Shown one piece after another: positions 28,713 through 37,639 of a DNA stretch of 64,000 bases; positions within the stretch are counted from its first letter, which is position 1, and each line of letters begins with the position of its first letter. A program made the translations under genes and the position numbers. Under the pieces are notes generated by a model. That model was not told the origin of the DNA. It saw nothing but the letters and a program-made list of their open reading frames with translations, and searched no databases. This stretch comes from Catenibacterium sp. co_0103 (GTDB lineage: Bacteria; Bacillota_I; Bacilli_A; Erysipelotrichales; Coprobacillaceae). Location of the stretch: assembly GCF_004168205.1 (NCBI RefSeq), contig NZ_RCYB01000004.1, forward strand, positions 1-64,000. Direction: 5' to 3'.

Positions 28713-28727
28713 AGGAGGAGATATAAA

Positions 28728-29594
28728 ATGAAAAAGATTGGATTTATTGGTTTAGGTATTATGGGGTTGCCTATGGCAGGTCATTTAATGGATGCAGGTT
28801 ATGAAATGCATATTTATGCAAGACATCCAGAAAAGGTGACATCTTTAGTAGAAAAGGGTGCGACACTTCATTCTACTATTCATGATTGCGTGAAAGATGT
28901 AGATGCAGTCATGACTATTGTAGGTTTTCCACAGGATGTAGAAGAAGTTTATTTTAATAACAACAACATTCTAGATTCAGTAAAGGAAGGTACATATCTT
29001 ATTGATATGACAACTACATCACCTACACTTGATCAAAGAATATATGAAGAAGGTAAAAAGAGAAATCTCCATGTATTAGATGCACCAGTCACTGGTGGAG
29101 ATACAGGCGCAAAGAATGCGACTCTTTCTATTCTTGTAGGAGGAGACAAAGAAGATTATGAAGCATGTCTTCCTTTATTTGAAGCTATGGGTACTAATAT
29201 TAATTATCAGGGTCCTAGTGGTTCAGGACAGCATGCAAAGATGGCCAATCAGATCATGATTGCAGGGGCATTATCTGGTGTATGTGAAGCACTCACATAT
29301 GCATCTAGTAAAGGTTTGGATTTAGATGTTTTATTAAAGTCTGTGTCTACCGGTGCGGCAGGAAGTCATCAGTTAGATGCTTTTGGACCTAAGATTTTAA
29401 AGGCTGATTATCAACCAGGATTCTTTATGAAACACTTTATTAAAGATATGAAACTTGCTGATGAAGAAGCCAAAGAATCAGACATTACACTTAATGTATT
29501 AGAAACAGTATTAAGAAACTATCAGGAATTAGAAAAAGAAGGCTATGGTGACTTAGGTACACAAGCTTTAATGAAGTATTATAAAAAGCCCTAA
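28728..29594 (+). CDS. beta-hydroxyacid dehydrogenase (GarR/HIBADH family)
   Basis: This 288-aa NAD(P)-dependent dehydrogenase has a Rossmann motif GFIGLGIMGLPMA at residues 4-16, the substrate motif DAPVTGGDTGA near 119-129, and the catalytic lysine in GQHAKMANQ near 169-173. It reduces tartronate semialdehyde, methylmalonate semialdehyde or succinic semialdehyde in related proteins; the sequence does not settle which. AGGAGG lies 8 bases before the start. It follows the broken HAD gene by 15 bp and is probably in its transcript. Confidence 0.9.
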   Translation: MKKIGFIGLGIMGLPMAGHLMDAGYEMHIYARHPEKVTSLVEKGATLHSTIHDCVKDVDAVMTIVGFPQDVEEVYFNNNNILDSVKEGTYLIDMTTTSPTLDQRIYEEGKKRNLHVLDAPVTGGDTGAKNATLSILVGGDKEDYEACLPLFEAMGTNINYQGPSGSGQHAKMANQIMIAGALSGVCEALTYASSKGLDLDVLLKSVSTGAAGSHQLDAFGPKILKADYQPGFFMKHFIKDMKLADEEAKESDITLNVLETVLRNYQELEKEGYGDLGTQALMKYYKKP

Positions 29595-29607
29595 GAGAGG
29601 GCTTTAA
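29586..29607. terminator. shared convergent terminator
   Basis: AAGCCCT and AGGGCTT flank a 5-base loop across the overlapping stop codons of two convergent genes. Confidence 0.75.
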
Positions 29608-30688
29608 GCAATTCAGTCTTAGAAGCAGGGGTAAATCCCTGGATCATCTCTTTTGATCCTCCACCTTTGCTTTTAAGGCTTTTTAATTGTGTTAATATAT
29701 CTAATGCATTTGATGTAGAACCTATGACATAACGATAACCTTTCTCATCATTTCCTACAAATACACCACCTGTACTATAAACATGGACGAGGTGATTAGT
29801 CACTTCTCTTTGATTTATAGGTAAACAGTCTTCTACAAATAAATAAGCATGATCACATAAAGAAATCATATGTTCTTTCTCTAGTTGTGCATATTTGACT
29901 TCTAAAGCTGTTTTTTCTTCATACATCTTATTGACTTGTTTTACAAGTGTTTGATTGTTGGAAGAGAAAAGATGATAAAGTGATTCAAGATGATCAAAAT
30001 CATCCTTAAAACGATGATAAGCACGTTCACCAAATAAGAATATAAAACGTGTTCCTCGAGTTGTATGAATTACTTTGATGATCTTGAATACGCCTAATTC
30101 ACCTGTTCTTTTTACATGGGGTGCACAACATGCACATATATCATAATCTTTGATCTCTACAATACGTACTTTACCTTCAATCTCTTTCTTAGAACGATAA
30201 GAGATGCTCTCTAAATCATCAGGATAGAAACAATGAATCTCTTTATTCTCATAGATAGCTTGATTCACTTTCTCTTCTATTAAATCAATATCCTTGATAT
30301 CACCATCATATTCTACTTGTCCTTCTTCACTATTTAGATGGAAACTCACATTATCATAACCATATAAACTATGCACAATACCAGAAAGAAGATGTTCTCC
30401 CGTATGATTCTGCATAAAAGAATAACGTCTCTTCCAGTCAATATGACCTTCTATTGTATCTCCTACCTGTAAGTGATGCTTCTTTACATAGTGGATAATC
30501 ACATCATTCTTAATCTGTACATCCTTAACAGGAATATCATTAATAGTCCCTAGATCACATTCCTGACCACCTTCCTCAGGAAAGAAAAGTGTCTGGTCAA
30601 GAATGATTTCATTCTTATTTACTTCTACTACTGTTGCCTTGAAATCTGTACTATAAGGCATTTCATCATATAATTTTATTGTTTTCAT
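29591..30688 (-). CDS. alanyl-tRNA editing protein (AlaX-L type)
   Basis: This 365-aa free-standing editing protein removes wrongly attached serine or glycine from tRNA-Ala. The zinc-binding HxxxH motif HTGEHLLSG is near residues 97-105, and the second pair CCAPHVKRTG is near 188-197, where Cys and His complete the site. A C-terminal coiled segment and DHHA1-like domain follow (about 230-365, SLKSKGGGSKEMIQG). ATG 30688 has AAGGTG 7 bases upstream. It ends 4 bases inside the convergent dehydrogenase gene. Confidence 0.9.
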   Translation of the reverse strand: MKTIKLYDEMPYSTDFKATVVEVNKNEIILDQTLFFPEEGGQECDLGTINDIPVKDVQIKNDVIIHYVKKHHLQVGDTIEGHIDWKRRYSFMQNHTGEHLLSGIVHSLYGYDNVSFHLNSEEGQVEYDGDIKDIDLIEEKVNQAIYENKEIHCFYPDDLESISYRSKKEIEGKVRIVEIKDYDICACCAPHVKRTGELGVFKIIKVIHTTRGTRFIFLFGERAYHRFKDDFDHLESLYHLFSSNNQTLVKQVNKMYEEKTALEVKYAQLEKEHMISLCDHAYLFVEDCLPINQREVTNHLVHVYSTGGVFVGNDEKGYRYVIGSTSNALDILTQLKSLKSKGGGSKEMIQGFTPASKTELLKALS

Positions 30689-30720
30689 ATATATCACCTT
30701 TATTATTCTAACATAAACAC

Positions 30721-30751
30721 TTGACCGAGAGGTACTACCGAGTGTTAAAGT
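30721..30751 (+). promoter_or_regulatory. MerR-type promoter with 19-bp spacer (rightward, MATE gene)
   Basis: TTGACC (30721-30726) and TAAAGT (30746-30751) are 19 bp apart. The spacer carries the palindrome GGTACTACC, within a 16-base segment (30727-30742) that matches the merR-adjacent site at 8694-8709 at 13 positions. It is oriented towards the MATE exporter gene, 80 bp downstream. Confidence 0.6.
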
Positions 30752-30830
30752 GTTTTCATAATTTGTGAGTTATGAATTATAAATATTAATTTGTGTTAGA
30801 ATAACACAGAAAAAGAAGGGAGAAATTATA

Positions 30831-32177
30831 GTGGATAAAAAGAAAACATCAGTCAATATGCTGGAGGGTTCAATATTTAAGAGTTTAGTTATCTTTATGA
30901 TTCCAATTCTTATATCAAACATCTTCCAACAATTCTATAACACAATGGATACTGCCATTGTAGGAAATACTTTAGGAATGACATCACTTTCTGCCATTGG
31001 TTCATGTGCAGCGGTCTATGACTTATTAGTAGGTTTTGCGTTAGGTATTGGGAATGGGTTATCTATTGTCACTGCAAGAAGCTATGGTTCAGGAGATGAA
31101 GAACTCTTAAAGAAATCAGTTGCAGCTAGTTTTGTGATTGGTATTATATCTTCTATTGTGATTACTATTATTGCCTCTGTTGGAATCAAACCATTACTTA
31201 TTGCAATCAATGTATCACCGGACTTACTAAATGAAGCTTACAGCTATATTATTGTGATTGTACAATTCTTAGTCGTTATGTTTGCCTATAATCTATGTGC
31301 AGGGTTATTACGTGCTATAGGGAATAGTTTAATGCCTTTAGTGTTCTTAATCATATCATCAGTATTAAATATCGGTTTAGACTTATTCTTTATCACACAG
31401 CTTCATATGGGTGTTAGAGGAGCAGCAGTTGCGACAGTTATTGCTCAGGGTGTATCAGTCGTATTCTGTTTGATTTATATCTTTAAGAATGTCCCATTAC
31501 TCGTACCAGAAAAGAGACATTTTAAATTTGATGCAGCTCTTTACAAAGAACTATTAGGACAGGGATATTCTATGGCTGTTATGAGTGCGATCGTTAATGC
31601 CGGTTCAGTTATCTTGCAGTCAGGTATCAATGGTTTAGGAAGCAAACAAATCATTGCAGGTCATACGGCTGCAAGAAAACTTTATATGTTCTTTAATATG
31701 CCATTTACTGCCATGGCTCAAGCAGCAAGTACATTTGTATCTCAAAACAAAGGCGCAGAAAATGTATCACGCATTCGCAAAGGTATGAAACAGATGTATA
31801 TCTATGATATTGTTGTGGCCGCAATCGCAACCGTTATTCTATTATTAAGTGCCCCTACACTTGTAACATGGATTTCTGGTACAACAGACAAGACAGTCCT
31901 ATACAATGGTTCACTTTATTTACGTATCGTAGCTCCTAACTATGCAGTATTAGGTATATTAATGCAGACAAGATTTGCTTTGCAAGGTATTGGACAGAAG
32001 ATGTTACCACTTGTATCTAGTATTATTGAATTAGTCGGTAAGATTATCTTCGTATTCGCACTTATTCCAGTCTTTAAATATATGGCTGTCATCTTCTGTG
32101 AACCAGTCATCTGGGTCGTTATGACAATCTATCTATTAATCGTATTCTGGAGAGATCCATTCATTAAAGAGGCTTAG
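30831..32177 (+). CDS. MATE-family multidrug efflux protein
   Basis: This 448-aa membrane protein has twelve predicted membrane segments and the duplicated six-helix layout of MATE exporters. The N-terminal MIPILISNIFQQFYNTMDTAIVGN segment is typical, as is its second-half counterpart near residues 235-290. It exchanges Na+ or H+ for cationic drugs or metabolites. It starts with GTG behind GGGAG. A MerR-type promoter lies upstream, consistent with drug-induced expression. Confidence 0.92.
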   Translation: MDKKKTSVNMLEGSIFKSLVIFMIPILISNIFQQFYNTMDTAIVGNTLGMTSLSAIGSCAAVYDLLVGFALGIGNGLSIVTARSYGSGDEELLKKSVAASFVIGIISSIVITIIASVGIKPLLIAINVSPDLLNEAYSYIIVIVQFLVVMFAYNLCAGLLRAIGNSLMPLVFLIISSVLNIGLDLFFITQLHMGVRGAAVATVIAQGVSVVFCLIYIFKNVPLLVPEKRHFKFDAALYKELLGQGYSMAVMSAIVNAGSVILQSGINGLGSKQIIAGHTAARKLYMFFNMPFTAMAQAASTFVSQNKGAENVSRIRKGMKQMYIYDIVVAAIATVILLLSAPTLVTWISGTTDKTVLYNGSLYLRIVAPNYAVLGILMQTRFALQGIGQKMLPLVSSIIELVGKIIFVFALIPVFKYMAVIFCEPVIWVVMTIYLLIVFWRDPFIKEA

Positions 32178-32188
32178 GCCTCTTTTCT
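32166..32188 (+). terminator. intrinsic terminator of the MATE gene
   Basis: AAAGAGGC, loop TTAG and GCCTCTTTTCTT begin inside the last codons of the MATE gene. Confidence 0.8.
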
Positions 32189-32189
32189 T

Positions 32190-32227
32190 GCAATACCTAT
32201 TTAGAAATATTTCTAAATAGGTATTGC
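32190..32227. promoter_or_regulatory. perfect 38-bp palindrome, probable ArsR/SdpR operator O1
   Basis: The 19-base arm GCAATACCTATTTAGAAAT is followed at once by its exact reverse complement. It contains two CTATTTAGA/TCTAAATAG half sites, the same element that recurs at 32252-32275. Its right end overlaps the -35 box (TTGCAT, 32224-32229) of the downstream sdpR-like gene. Confidence 0.75.
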
Positions 32228-32275
32228 ATTTCTTGGTATTTATTGTATAATCTATTTAGAAAGTTATCTAAATAG
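32224..32275 (+). promoter_or_regulatory. promoter and second operator of the sdpR-sdpI-like operon
   Basis: TTGCAT (32224-32229), 16-bp spacer and TATAAT (32246-32251) form the promoter. Starting at the next base, CTATTTAGA...TCTAAATAG (32252-32275) repeats the half sites of the upstream palindrome. Operators thus flank the promoter on both sides, as expected for autorepression by the ArsR-family product. Confidence 0.75.
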
Positions 32276-32286
32276 GTGGTGAACAT

Positions 32287-32565
32287 ATGTTTGAGAAAAC
32301 ATTTAAAGCACTCAGTGCACCAGTAAGAAGAGATATTCTTAACTTATTAAAGAAAGGAAGGATGTCTGCAGGAGATATCGCTGCACAATTTGATATGACA
32401 CAGGCCACTGTCTCATATCATTTATCGATATTAAAATCTGCAGACTTAGTAAGAGAAGAAAAAGATAAGAATTATATTTATTACGAAATTAATGCGACTG
32501 TGTTTGAAGAAATGTTGTTGTATTTTAAGTCTTTTTTAGGAGGAAATGATGATGTTGAAGAATAA
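32287..32565 (+). CDS. ArsR-family repressor (SdpR-like)
   Basis: This 92-aa winged-helix repressor has the ArsR core (FKALSAPVRRDILNLLKKGRMSAGDIAAQFDMTQATVSYHLSILKSADLV). No CxC metal motif is present, so it is not a metal sensor of the classical type. It is co-transcribed with, and overlaps, an SdpI-like membrane protein gene, the same pair as B. subtilis sdpR-sdpI, where SdpI sequesters SdpR when toxin is bound. Two matching operators flank its promoter. Confidence 0.88.
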   Translation: MFEKTFKALSAPVRRDILNLLKKGRMSAGDIAAQFDMTQATVSYHLSILKSADLVREEKDKNYIYYEINATVFEEMLLYFKSFLGGNDDVEE

Positions 32566-33178
32566 ATGGTTTAAGTTTAGTTTGGTATTATTTCTGTTGC
32601 CACTTGTATGTATATTAGTGACTTATAATAAGTTACCTGCACAAGTTGCAACACACTTTGATTTTCATGGTACACCTGATGGGTATATGAATAAGTTCTT
32701 AGGTTTATATGGTGTGTGGGCGTTTATGTTATTGCTTCATATATTCTGTACCTTCATGACATTTAAGGATCCTAAAAAGAGTAATATACCAGAAGTAGGA
32801 TTAAGAATCATATTAATGATCTGCCCAGTTATATGTTTGATGGTCACTCTACTTATTATTACATATAGTCTAGGCTATCGTTTTGATATGACATTTATTA
32901 TGAATATATTAATAGGCTTCATCTTTATTATTTTAGGTAATTACTTACCTAAAATAATAAGAAACTATACTATAGGTATTCGTACTTCATGGGCATTAAA
33001 TAGTGATGAGAACTGGTCACGTACACATAGATTTTCTGGTTATGTGTTTGTATTGAGTGGAATGTTGTATATTATTTTTAGTATGTTAGGTTATATGTTT
33101 ATTGGTTTAGGTATTATACTTATATCTAGTTTATTATGTTTTGGATATAGCTATAGTTTATACAGAAAGGGGATTTAG
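32546..33178 (+). CDS. SdpI-family membrane protein
   Basis: This 210-aa membrane protein has about six hydrophobic segments. It carries the DUF1648/SdpI signature near residues 28-50 (LPAQVATHFDFHGTPDGYMNKF) and the second SdpI element NYTIGIRTSWALNSDENWSRTHRFSGY near 130-160. In B. subtilis SdpI gives immunity to the SdpC killing toxin and controls SdpR. No sdpABC toxin genes are in the window, so here it could confer resistance to toxins of neighbours. GGAGG lies upstream, inside sdpR. Confidence 0.88.
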   Translation: MMMLKNKWFKFSLVLFLLPLVCILVTYNKLPAQVATHFDFHGTPDGYMNKFLGLYGVWAFMLLLHIFCTFMTFKDPKKSNIPEVGLRIILMICPVICLMVTLLIITYSLGYRFDMTFIMNILIGFIFIILGNYLPKIIRNYTIGIRTSWALNSDENWSRTHRFSGYVFVLSGMLYIIFSMLGYMFIGLGIILISSLLCFGYSYSLYRKGI

Positions 33179-33204
33179 TGGTATACCACTAAATCTCTTT
33201 TTTT
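33172..33204 (+). terminator. intrinsic terminator of the sdpRI operon
   Basis: A perfect 24-bp palindrome (arm GATTTAGTGGTA) spans the sdpI stop codon and is followed by seven Ts. Confidence 0.85.
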
Positions 33205-33265
33205 AATAGCATTTTCTAAAACTGCAAATTGGTGCATAAAATACAAAAGTAGTGTATAGTAATGG

Positions 33266-33335
33266 ATGGGTAAGGGAATAGCTCATACCAAAATCCGATT
33301 TCCTTACCATGATCACCGTAGGTGATCTTTTTTTT
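33266..33335 (+). ncRNA. candidate small structured RNA upstream of hsdM
   Basis: The ~320-bp gap before hsdM holds one compact element. GGTAAGGGAA (33269-33278) pairs with TTTCCTTACC (33299-33308, one G-U), enclosing a 20-base loop. A terminator (GATCACC, GTA loop, GGTGATC, eight Ts, 33311-33335) follows. TATAGT at 33255-33260 is a plausible -10 box; no good -35 is seen at 17 bp. The bases GAATAGCTC recur in another candidate RNA near 49936. The remaining ~190 bp up to hsdM are AT-rich without obvious features. No Rfam family is recognised. Confidence 0.5.
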
Positions 33336-33527
33336 ATGCCTTGAACTAGTAAATCAAACAAAAAAATGAAATTATTTTTAATGACGTATAAAAATAGGAG
33401 TTGTCAAGAGCTTAAAAAAGTATGTGTTTATTAATGAAGTGTATAATAAAAAATATAAAGGTGAATAAACCAGAATGTAATTGTGATATGATATTAATGT
33501 TAGATAGAAAAAGGAAGGTTGTCAGAA

Positions 33528-36260
33528 ATGAATAAACAGGAGTTAGCAAACAAAATATGGAAAACCGCAAATGATATGCGTTCCACAATTGAGGCGAATG
33601 AGTATAAAGACTTTATTTTAGGTTTTATCTTTTATAAGTATTTGTCTCATCAGGAAGTAAAGTTCTTAAGAGATAATGACTTTACTGATGACGATATTAA
33701 AGGACTAACAGAAGAAGATACTGAAACAGTTGAATTTATTCAGAAAAACATTGGTTATTTTATTGATTATAATAACTTGTTTTCAACATGGATTGGAAAG
33801 AAGAAAGACTTTGATATTTCAAATGTAAGAGATGCTTTGAATGCATTTGATAGATTGATTTTTAAATCTCACAAGAAAGTATTTAATAACATCTTTAGAA
33901 CATTGCAGGAAGGTTTAAGTAAATTAGGTAAAGATTCTAAAAGTCAGACAAGTACTGCAAGTAGCTTGATTCAAACAATTAATGAAATCCCAATGGATGA
34001 AAAACAGGACTATGATGTTTTAGGCTTTATTTATGAATATTTAATTGAGAAGTTTGCATCTAATGCTGGTAAAAAAGCAGGAGAATTCTATACTCCACAT
34101 GAAGTTTCTCTATTGATGTCTGAAATTATTGCAGACTATTTAGGTGATAGAGAAGGTATTAAGATTTATGACCCTACAAGTGGTTCTGGATCATTATTAA
34201 TTAATATCGGTCACAGCGTAGCAAAGAGAATGAACAACAGCGACAATATTAAGTATTATGCTCAGGAACTTAAAGAAAATACTTATAACTTAACTCGTAT
34301 GAATTTAGTTATGAGAGGTATAAAACCAGATAATATTGTGACTAGAAATGCAGATACTTTAGAAGAAGATTGGCCTTATTTTGATGAAACTAATCCTGAT
34401 GCAACATATGACCCTTTATATGTAGATGCTGTTGTATCTAATCCACCATACAGCCAGAACTGGAACCCTACTGATAAAGCAAATGATGCACGTTATAATC
34501 GTTATGGAGTAGCACCTAAAGGAAAAGCCGATTACGCATTCTTGCTTCATGATTTATTCCATGTAAAGCCTGATGGTATTATGAGCATTGTATTACCTCA
34601 TGGTGTCTTATTCCGTGGTGGTGAAGAAGGTGAAATCAGAAAGAACCTTATTGAATATAATAATATTGATACTATCATTGGTTTACCAGCAAATATCTTT
34701 TATGGCACAGGTATTCCTACTATTGTCATGGTTCTTAAACAGAAAAAGGATAATGATGATGTACTTATTATTGATGCTTCTAAGGGATTTATGAAGGAAG
34801 GTAAGAATAATAAGTTACGTGCATGCGACATTAAAAAGATTGTAGATACAGTCAGAGAAAGAAGAAGCATTCATAAATATTCAAAAGTTGTTTCTAGAGA
34901 AGAAATTAGAAACAATGACTATAACTTAAATATTCCTAGATATGTTGATTCTTCTGAAGAAGCAGAACATTGGGATATTTATGCTTCTATGTATGGAGGA
35001 ATTCCTAAAGAAGAAATAAATGCATTAAAAGAGTATTGGGATGTTTTCCCTAATCTTAAAGAAGCTTTATTCAAAGAAACTAATAGTAAGTATGTTGAAC
35101 TAAAAGTAGATGATATTAAAGAATCAGTTAAACAAAATAGTGATGTAAAAGAATTTGAAGAACAATTTAAGAATGCATTTGATTCTTTTGGTGGTTTCTT
35201 AAAACAGAACTTAATTGTGGATATTAATAATGTCCAGATAACTAAGGAAGAAGAAATTATTACTGAAGATGTGTTTAATAGATTAGTTAATGTACCTCTT
35301 ATTGATAAATATAAGGCTTATCAGTTAATTGATGAAGAATGGCATGAAGTATCTACAGATTTAGAAATGATTCAGACAGAAGGCGTTTCTTGTATTACAA
35401 AGGTAGATCCTAATATGGTTGTAAAAAACAAGAAAGAAGTACAGGAAGGATGGGTAGGTCATATTATTCCTTTTGACCTTGTTCAAAATACTTTGTTAAA
35501 AGAAGACAAAGATGCTTTAACTCATACTAATAATTTGATTTCTGAATATGATTCACAGTTAAGTGATTTAGTTGAAGGTATTTCAGAAGATGATAAGGAA
35601 GAAGAACTATTCAATGAAGCAGGAGATGCTTTTGTACCTAAAGAATTAGATAAAAAAGTTAAAGAGATTCAGGAACAGATTACTTCACCAGAAATTGAAG
35701 CATTACAGCATTACCTAGAACTATCTAAGAAAGCTGATAAAGAATCCTTTGTTTACAACAATCCTCAAGTAGCTTGGAATAAGATGGATGGAAACAATGG
35801 TTCTTATAGCAAGAGTGTAGTGAATAACTATATTAAGACTTTAAGAGAAGAACATACATTTGATGAAGATAGTTATGAATATATCTTATGTAAAGCAAGT
35901 AGTATTCTAGAAAAACAGAAGTCATTAAAGTCTCAGGTAAAGAAAGATGCTGAAGCATTGGAAAAGAAAACAAAGAAAACTATTGAAGGACTTTCTAAAG
36001 AACACGTAGACTACCTTCTAACAAAGAAATGGATAGATAGTCTTATTGATAATCTATTTAAGTTACCTGTTGAAATAGTTGATGAACTTATTAAGAGTGT
36101 TGAAGCATTACAGAAGAAGTATGAGACTACTTATTTTGATATAGAGAAAGAAATTAAGGAAACTGAAGCTAGTTTATGTAGTATGATCGATGATCTAGTA
36201 GGTGATGAATATGATATGAAAGGACTTAGTGAGTTAAAATCACTACTTTCAGGTGAATAG
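33528..36260 (+). CDS. hsdM: type I restriction-modification methyltransferase subunit
   Basis: This 910-aa N6-adenine methyltransferase has the helical HsdM N-domain (about 1-170), the SAM-binding motif DPTSGSGSLL near 213-222, and the catalytic NPPY in VVSNPPYSQNW near 301-311. Ordinary HsdM is ~500 aa; this one carries a further ~400 residues (about 510-910), rich in Lys/Glu with a probable coiled coil near 785-910. Such long forms exist in other Firmicutes type I systems. ATG 33528 is preferred over TTG 33519, which abuts the ribosome site. Its stop overlaps the hsdS start region (8 bp), so M and S are coupled. M2S methylates the site that S recognises. Confidence 0.95.
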   Translation: MNKQELANKIWKTANDMRSTIEANEYKDFILGFIFYKYLSHQEVKFLRDNDFTDDDIKGLTEEDTETVEFIQKNIGYFIDYNNLFSTWIGKKKDFDISNVRDALNAFDRLIFKSHKKVFNNIFRTLQEGLSKLGKDSKSQTSTASSLIQTINEIPMDEKQDYDVLGFIYEYLIEKFASNAGKKAGEFYTPHEVSLLMSEIIADYLGDREGIKIYDPTSGSGSLLINIGHSVAKRMNNSDNIKYYAQELKENTYNLTRMNLVMRGIKPDNIVTRNADTLEEDWPYFDETNPDATYDPLYVDAVVSNPPYSQNWNPTDKANDARYNRYGVAPKGKADYAFLLHDLFHVKPDGIMSIVLPHGVLFRGGEEGEIRKNLIEYNNIDTIIGLPANIFYGTGIPTIVMVLKQKKDNDDVLIIDASKGFMKEGKNNKLRACDIKKIVDTVRERRSIHKYSKVVSREEIRNNDYNLNIPRYVDSSEEAEHWDIYASMYGGIPKEEINALKEYWDVFPNLKEALFKETNSKYVELKVDDIKESVKQNSDVKEFEEQFKNAFDSFGGFLKQNLIVDINNVQITKEEEIITEDVFNRLVNVPLIDKYKAYQLIDEEWHEVSTDLEMIQTEGVSCITKVDPNMVVKNKKEVQEGWVGHIIPFDLVQNTLLKEDKDALTHTNNLISEYDSQLSDLVEGISEDDKEEELFNEAGDAFVPKELDKKVKEIQEQITSPEIEALQHYLELSKKADKESFVYNNPQVAWNKMDGNNGSYSKSVVNNYIKTLREEHTFDEDSYEYILCKASSILEKQKSLKSQVKKDAEALEKKTKKTIEGLSKEHVDYLLTKKWIDSLIDNLFKLPVEIVDELIKSVEALQKKYETTYFDIEKEIKETEASLCSMIDDLVGDEYDMKGLSELKSLLSGE

Positions 36261-36261
36261 T

Positions 36262-37455
36262 ATGGAAAAGAGTAGAAAACCTAAGATCAGATTTAAGGGA
36301 TATAATGATGATTGGGAACAGCGTAAGTTGGGAGACATAATGAATATCGCTTCCGTAAAACGTATTCACCAGTCAGATTGGACAGACAGCGGGATTAGGT
36401 TCTTAAGGGCAAGAGATATTGTATCAGCGTCAAAAAACGAAGAGCCTGACGATTACCTGTATATTTCAAAAGAAAAGTATGATGAATACAGTTTGACATC
36501 AGGGAAGGTTGCTATTGGAGACTTACTTGTAACAGGTGTAGGAACAATCGGAGTGCCCTATTTAATAAGGAATTCAGAGCCTATGTACTTCAAAGATGGC
36601 AATATTATATGGTTTCAAAACGGCACTAAAATTGATGGAGATTTCTTTCTTTACTCTTTCTCTGGAAAGGCAATTCAAGACTTTATTAACGAGTCAGCGG
36701 GCATTGGAACAGTAGGAACATACACTATTGAAAGCGGTAAAAAGACACCTATTTCCTTGCCTAAAATGAAAGAGCAACAGAAAATTGGTGCTTGTTTCCA
36801 CAATATTGACAACCTTATCACCCTTCATCAGCGAAAGCTTGAGAAGTTGATGAATGTTAAGAAATCTATGCTTGAAAAAATGTTTCCTAAACAAGGTAGT
36901 GTTGTTCCAGAAATTCGTTTTTGTGGATTTACAGATGCTTGGGAACAGCGTAAGGTTCAAGATGTTGCTGATCGCTTTGATAATCTGCGTATCCCTGTTG
37001 CAGCAAATCTCCGAGTTCACGGAACAACACCGTATTATGGTGCCAACGGAATTCAGGATTATGTGGACGGATTTACGCACGATGGAGAATTTGTCCTTGT
37101 TGCAGAAGATGGGGCGAATGACTTAAAAAACTACCCTGTAAAATGTGTAAATGGGCGTGTTTGGGTCAATAATCACGCTCATGTCCTTCAAGGAAAGGCG
37201 AGAATAGCTGATAATAGTTTTCTTGCCTTTGCCATAAGTCAATCAGATATTGAATCACTTTTGGTTGGTGGTGGTCGTGCAAAGTTAAACGCAGAAAACC
37301 TAATGAGCATTGAGTTTAGGCTACCTTGTTTGCAAGAACAGTATCAAATCGGCGAGTATTTGTCACAGCTCGACAATCTTATCACCCTTCATCAGCGAAA
37401 ACTGGAAAAGTTGAAAAACATAAAGAAATCAATGTTAGAAAAAATGTTTATATAG
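36262..37455 (+). CDS. hsdS: type I specificity subunit with two TRDs
   Basis: This 397-aa subunit reads two half-sites of DNA. The order is a short N-terminal lead (RKPKIRFKGYNDD), WEQRK, TRD1 (about 30-180), LITLHQRKLEKL with a helix KSMLEKMF, WEQRK, TRD2 (about 238-370), and a second LITLHQRKLEKL helix. The two long conserved helices set the spacing between half-sites. Both TRDs are delimited by the same DNA cores found in three more cassettes downstream. TRD1 and TRD2 are less AT-rich than hsdM and hsdR, consistent with import or exchange. AGGTGA precedes the ATG at 36262. Confidence 0.93.
   Translation: MEKSRKPKIRFKGYNDDWEQRKLGDIMNIASVKRIHQSDWTDSGIRFLRARDIVSASKNEEPDDYLYISKEKYDEYSLTSGKVAIGDLLVTGVGTIGVPYLIRNSEPMYFKDGNIIWFQNGTKIDGDFFLYSFSGKAIQDFINESAGIGTVGTYTIESGKKTPISLPKMKEQQKIGACFHNIDNLITLHQRKLEKLMNVKKSMLEKMFPKQGSVVPEIRFCGFTDAWEQRKVQDVADRFDNLRIPVAANLRVHGTTPYYGANGIQDYVDGFTHDGEFVLVAEDGANDLKNYPVKCVNGRVWVNNHAHVLQGKARIADNSFLAFAISQSDIESLLVGGGRAKLNAENLMSIEFRLPCLQEQYQIGEYLSQLDNLITLHQRKLEKLKNIKKSMLEKMFI
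36312..36323 (+). repeat. 5' cassette core, copy 1 (hsdS TRD1)
   Basis: TTGGGAACAGCG, encoding the WEQR motif, identical in five places: 36312, 36939, 37714, 41491 and 42261 (start positions). Confidence 0.9.
36814..36833 (+). repeat. 3' cassette core, copy 1 (hsdS TRD1)
   Basis: CTTATCACCCTTCATCAGCG, encoding LITLHQR. Identical at 36814, 37378, 38228 and 41981; the copy at 42757 has one change in 20. Identity at the DNA level, including third codon positions, is beyond what the protein motif needs. Confidence 0.9.
36939..36950 (+). repeat. 5' cassette core, copy 2 (hsdS TRD2)
   Basis: TTGGGAACAGCG, start of the second TRD of the full-length hsdS. Confidence 0.9.
37378..37397 (+). repeat. 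3' cassette core, copy 2 (hsdS TRD2)
   Basis: The 20-base 3' core, identical to copy 1; followed by the conserved helix-coding region shared with copy 1 but absent from the later copies. Confidence 0.9.
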
Positions 37456-37639
37456 AGTAAATTATTTTCATGAATATATAGTTTCTGCATAAGATGTCTA
37501 TTTATATCAGCGAAACAAGTGATTAAAGTGATATTAGATAATAATGAATGTTTTTTAAGTGTAAATGTTTAATATTACTATTGTTGAATTTGTATCAAAA
37601 TTTTGTTTGTGAATTTTTGAGGGATGTTGGTACGCAAAT

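Noticed and set aside
32190..32227. Palindrome as the MATE-gene terminator
   Set aside because: A better GC-rich terminator lies at 32166-32188, and the palindrome half sites recur at the sdpR promoter, so operator is the better call.
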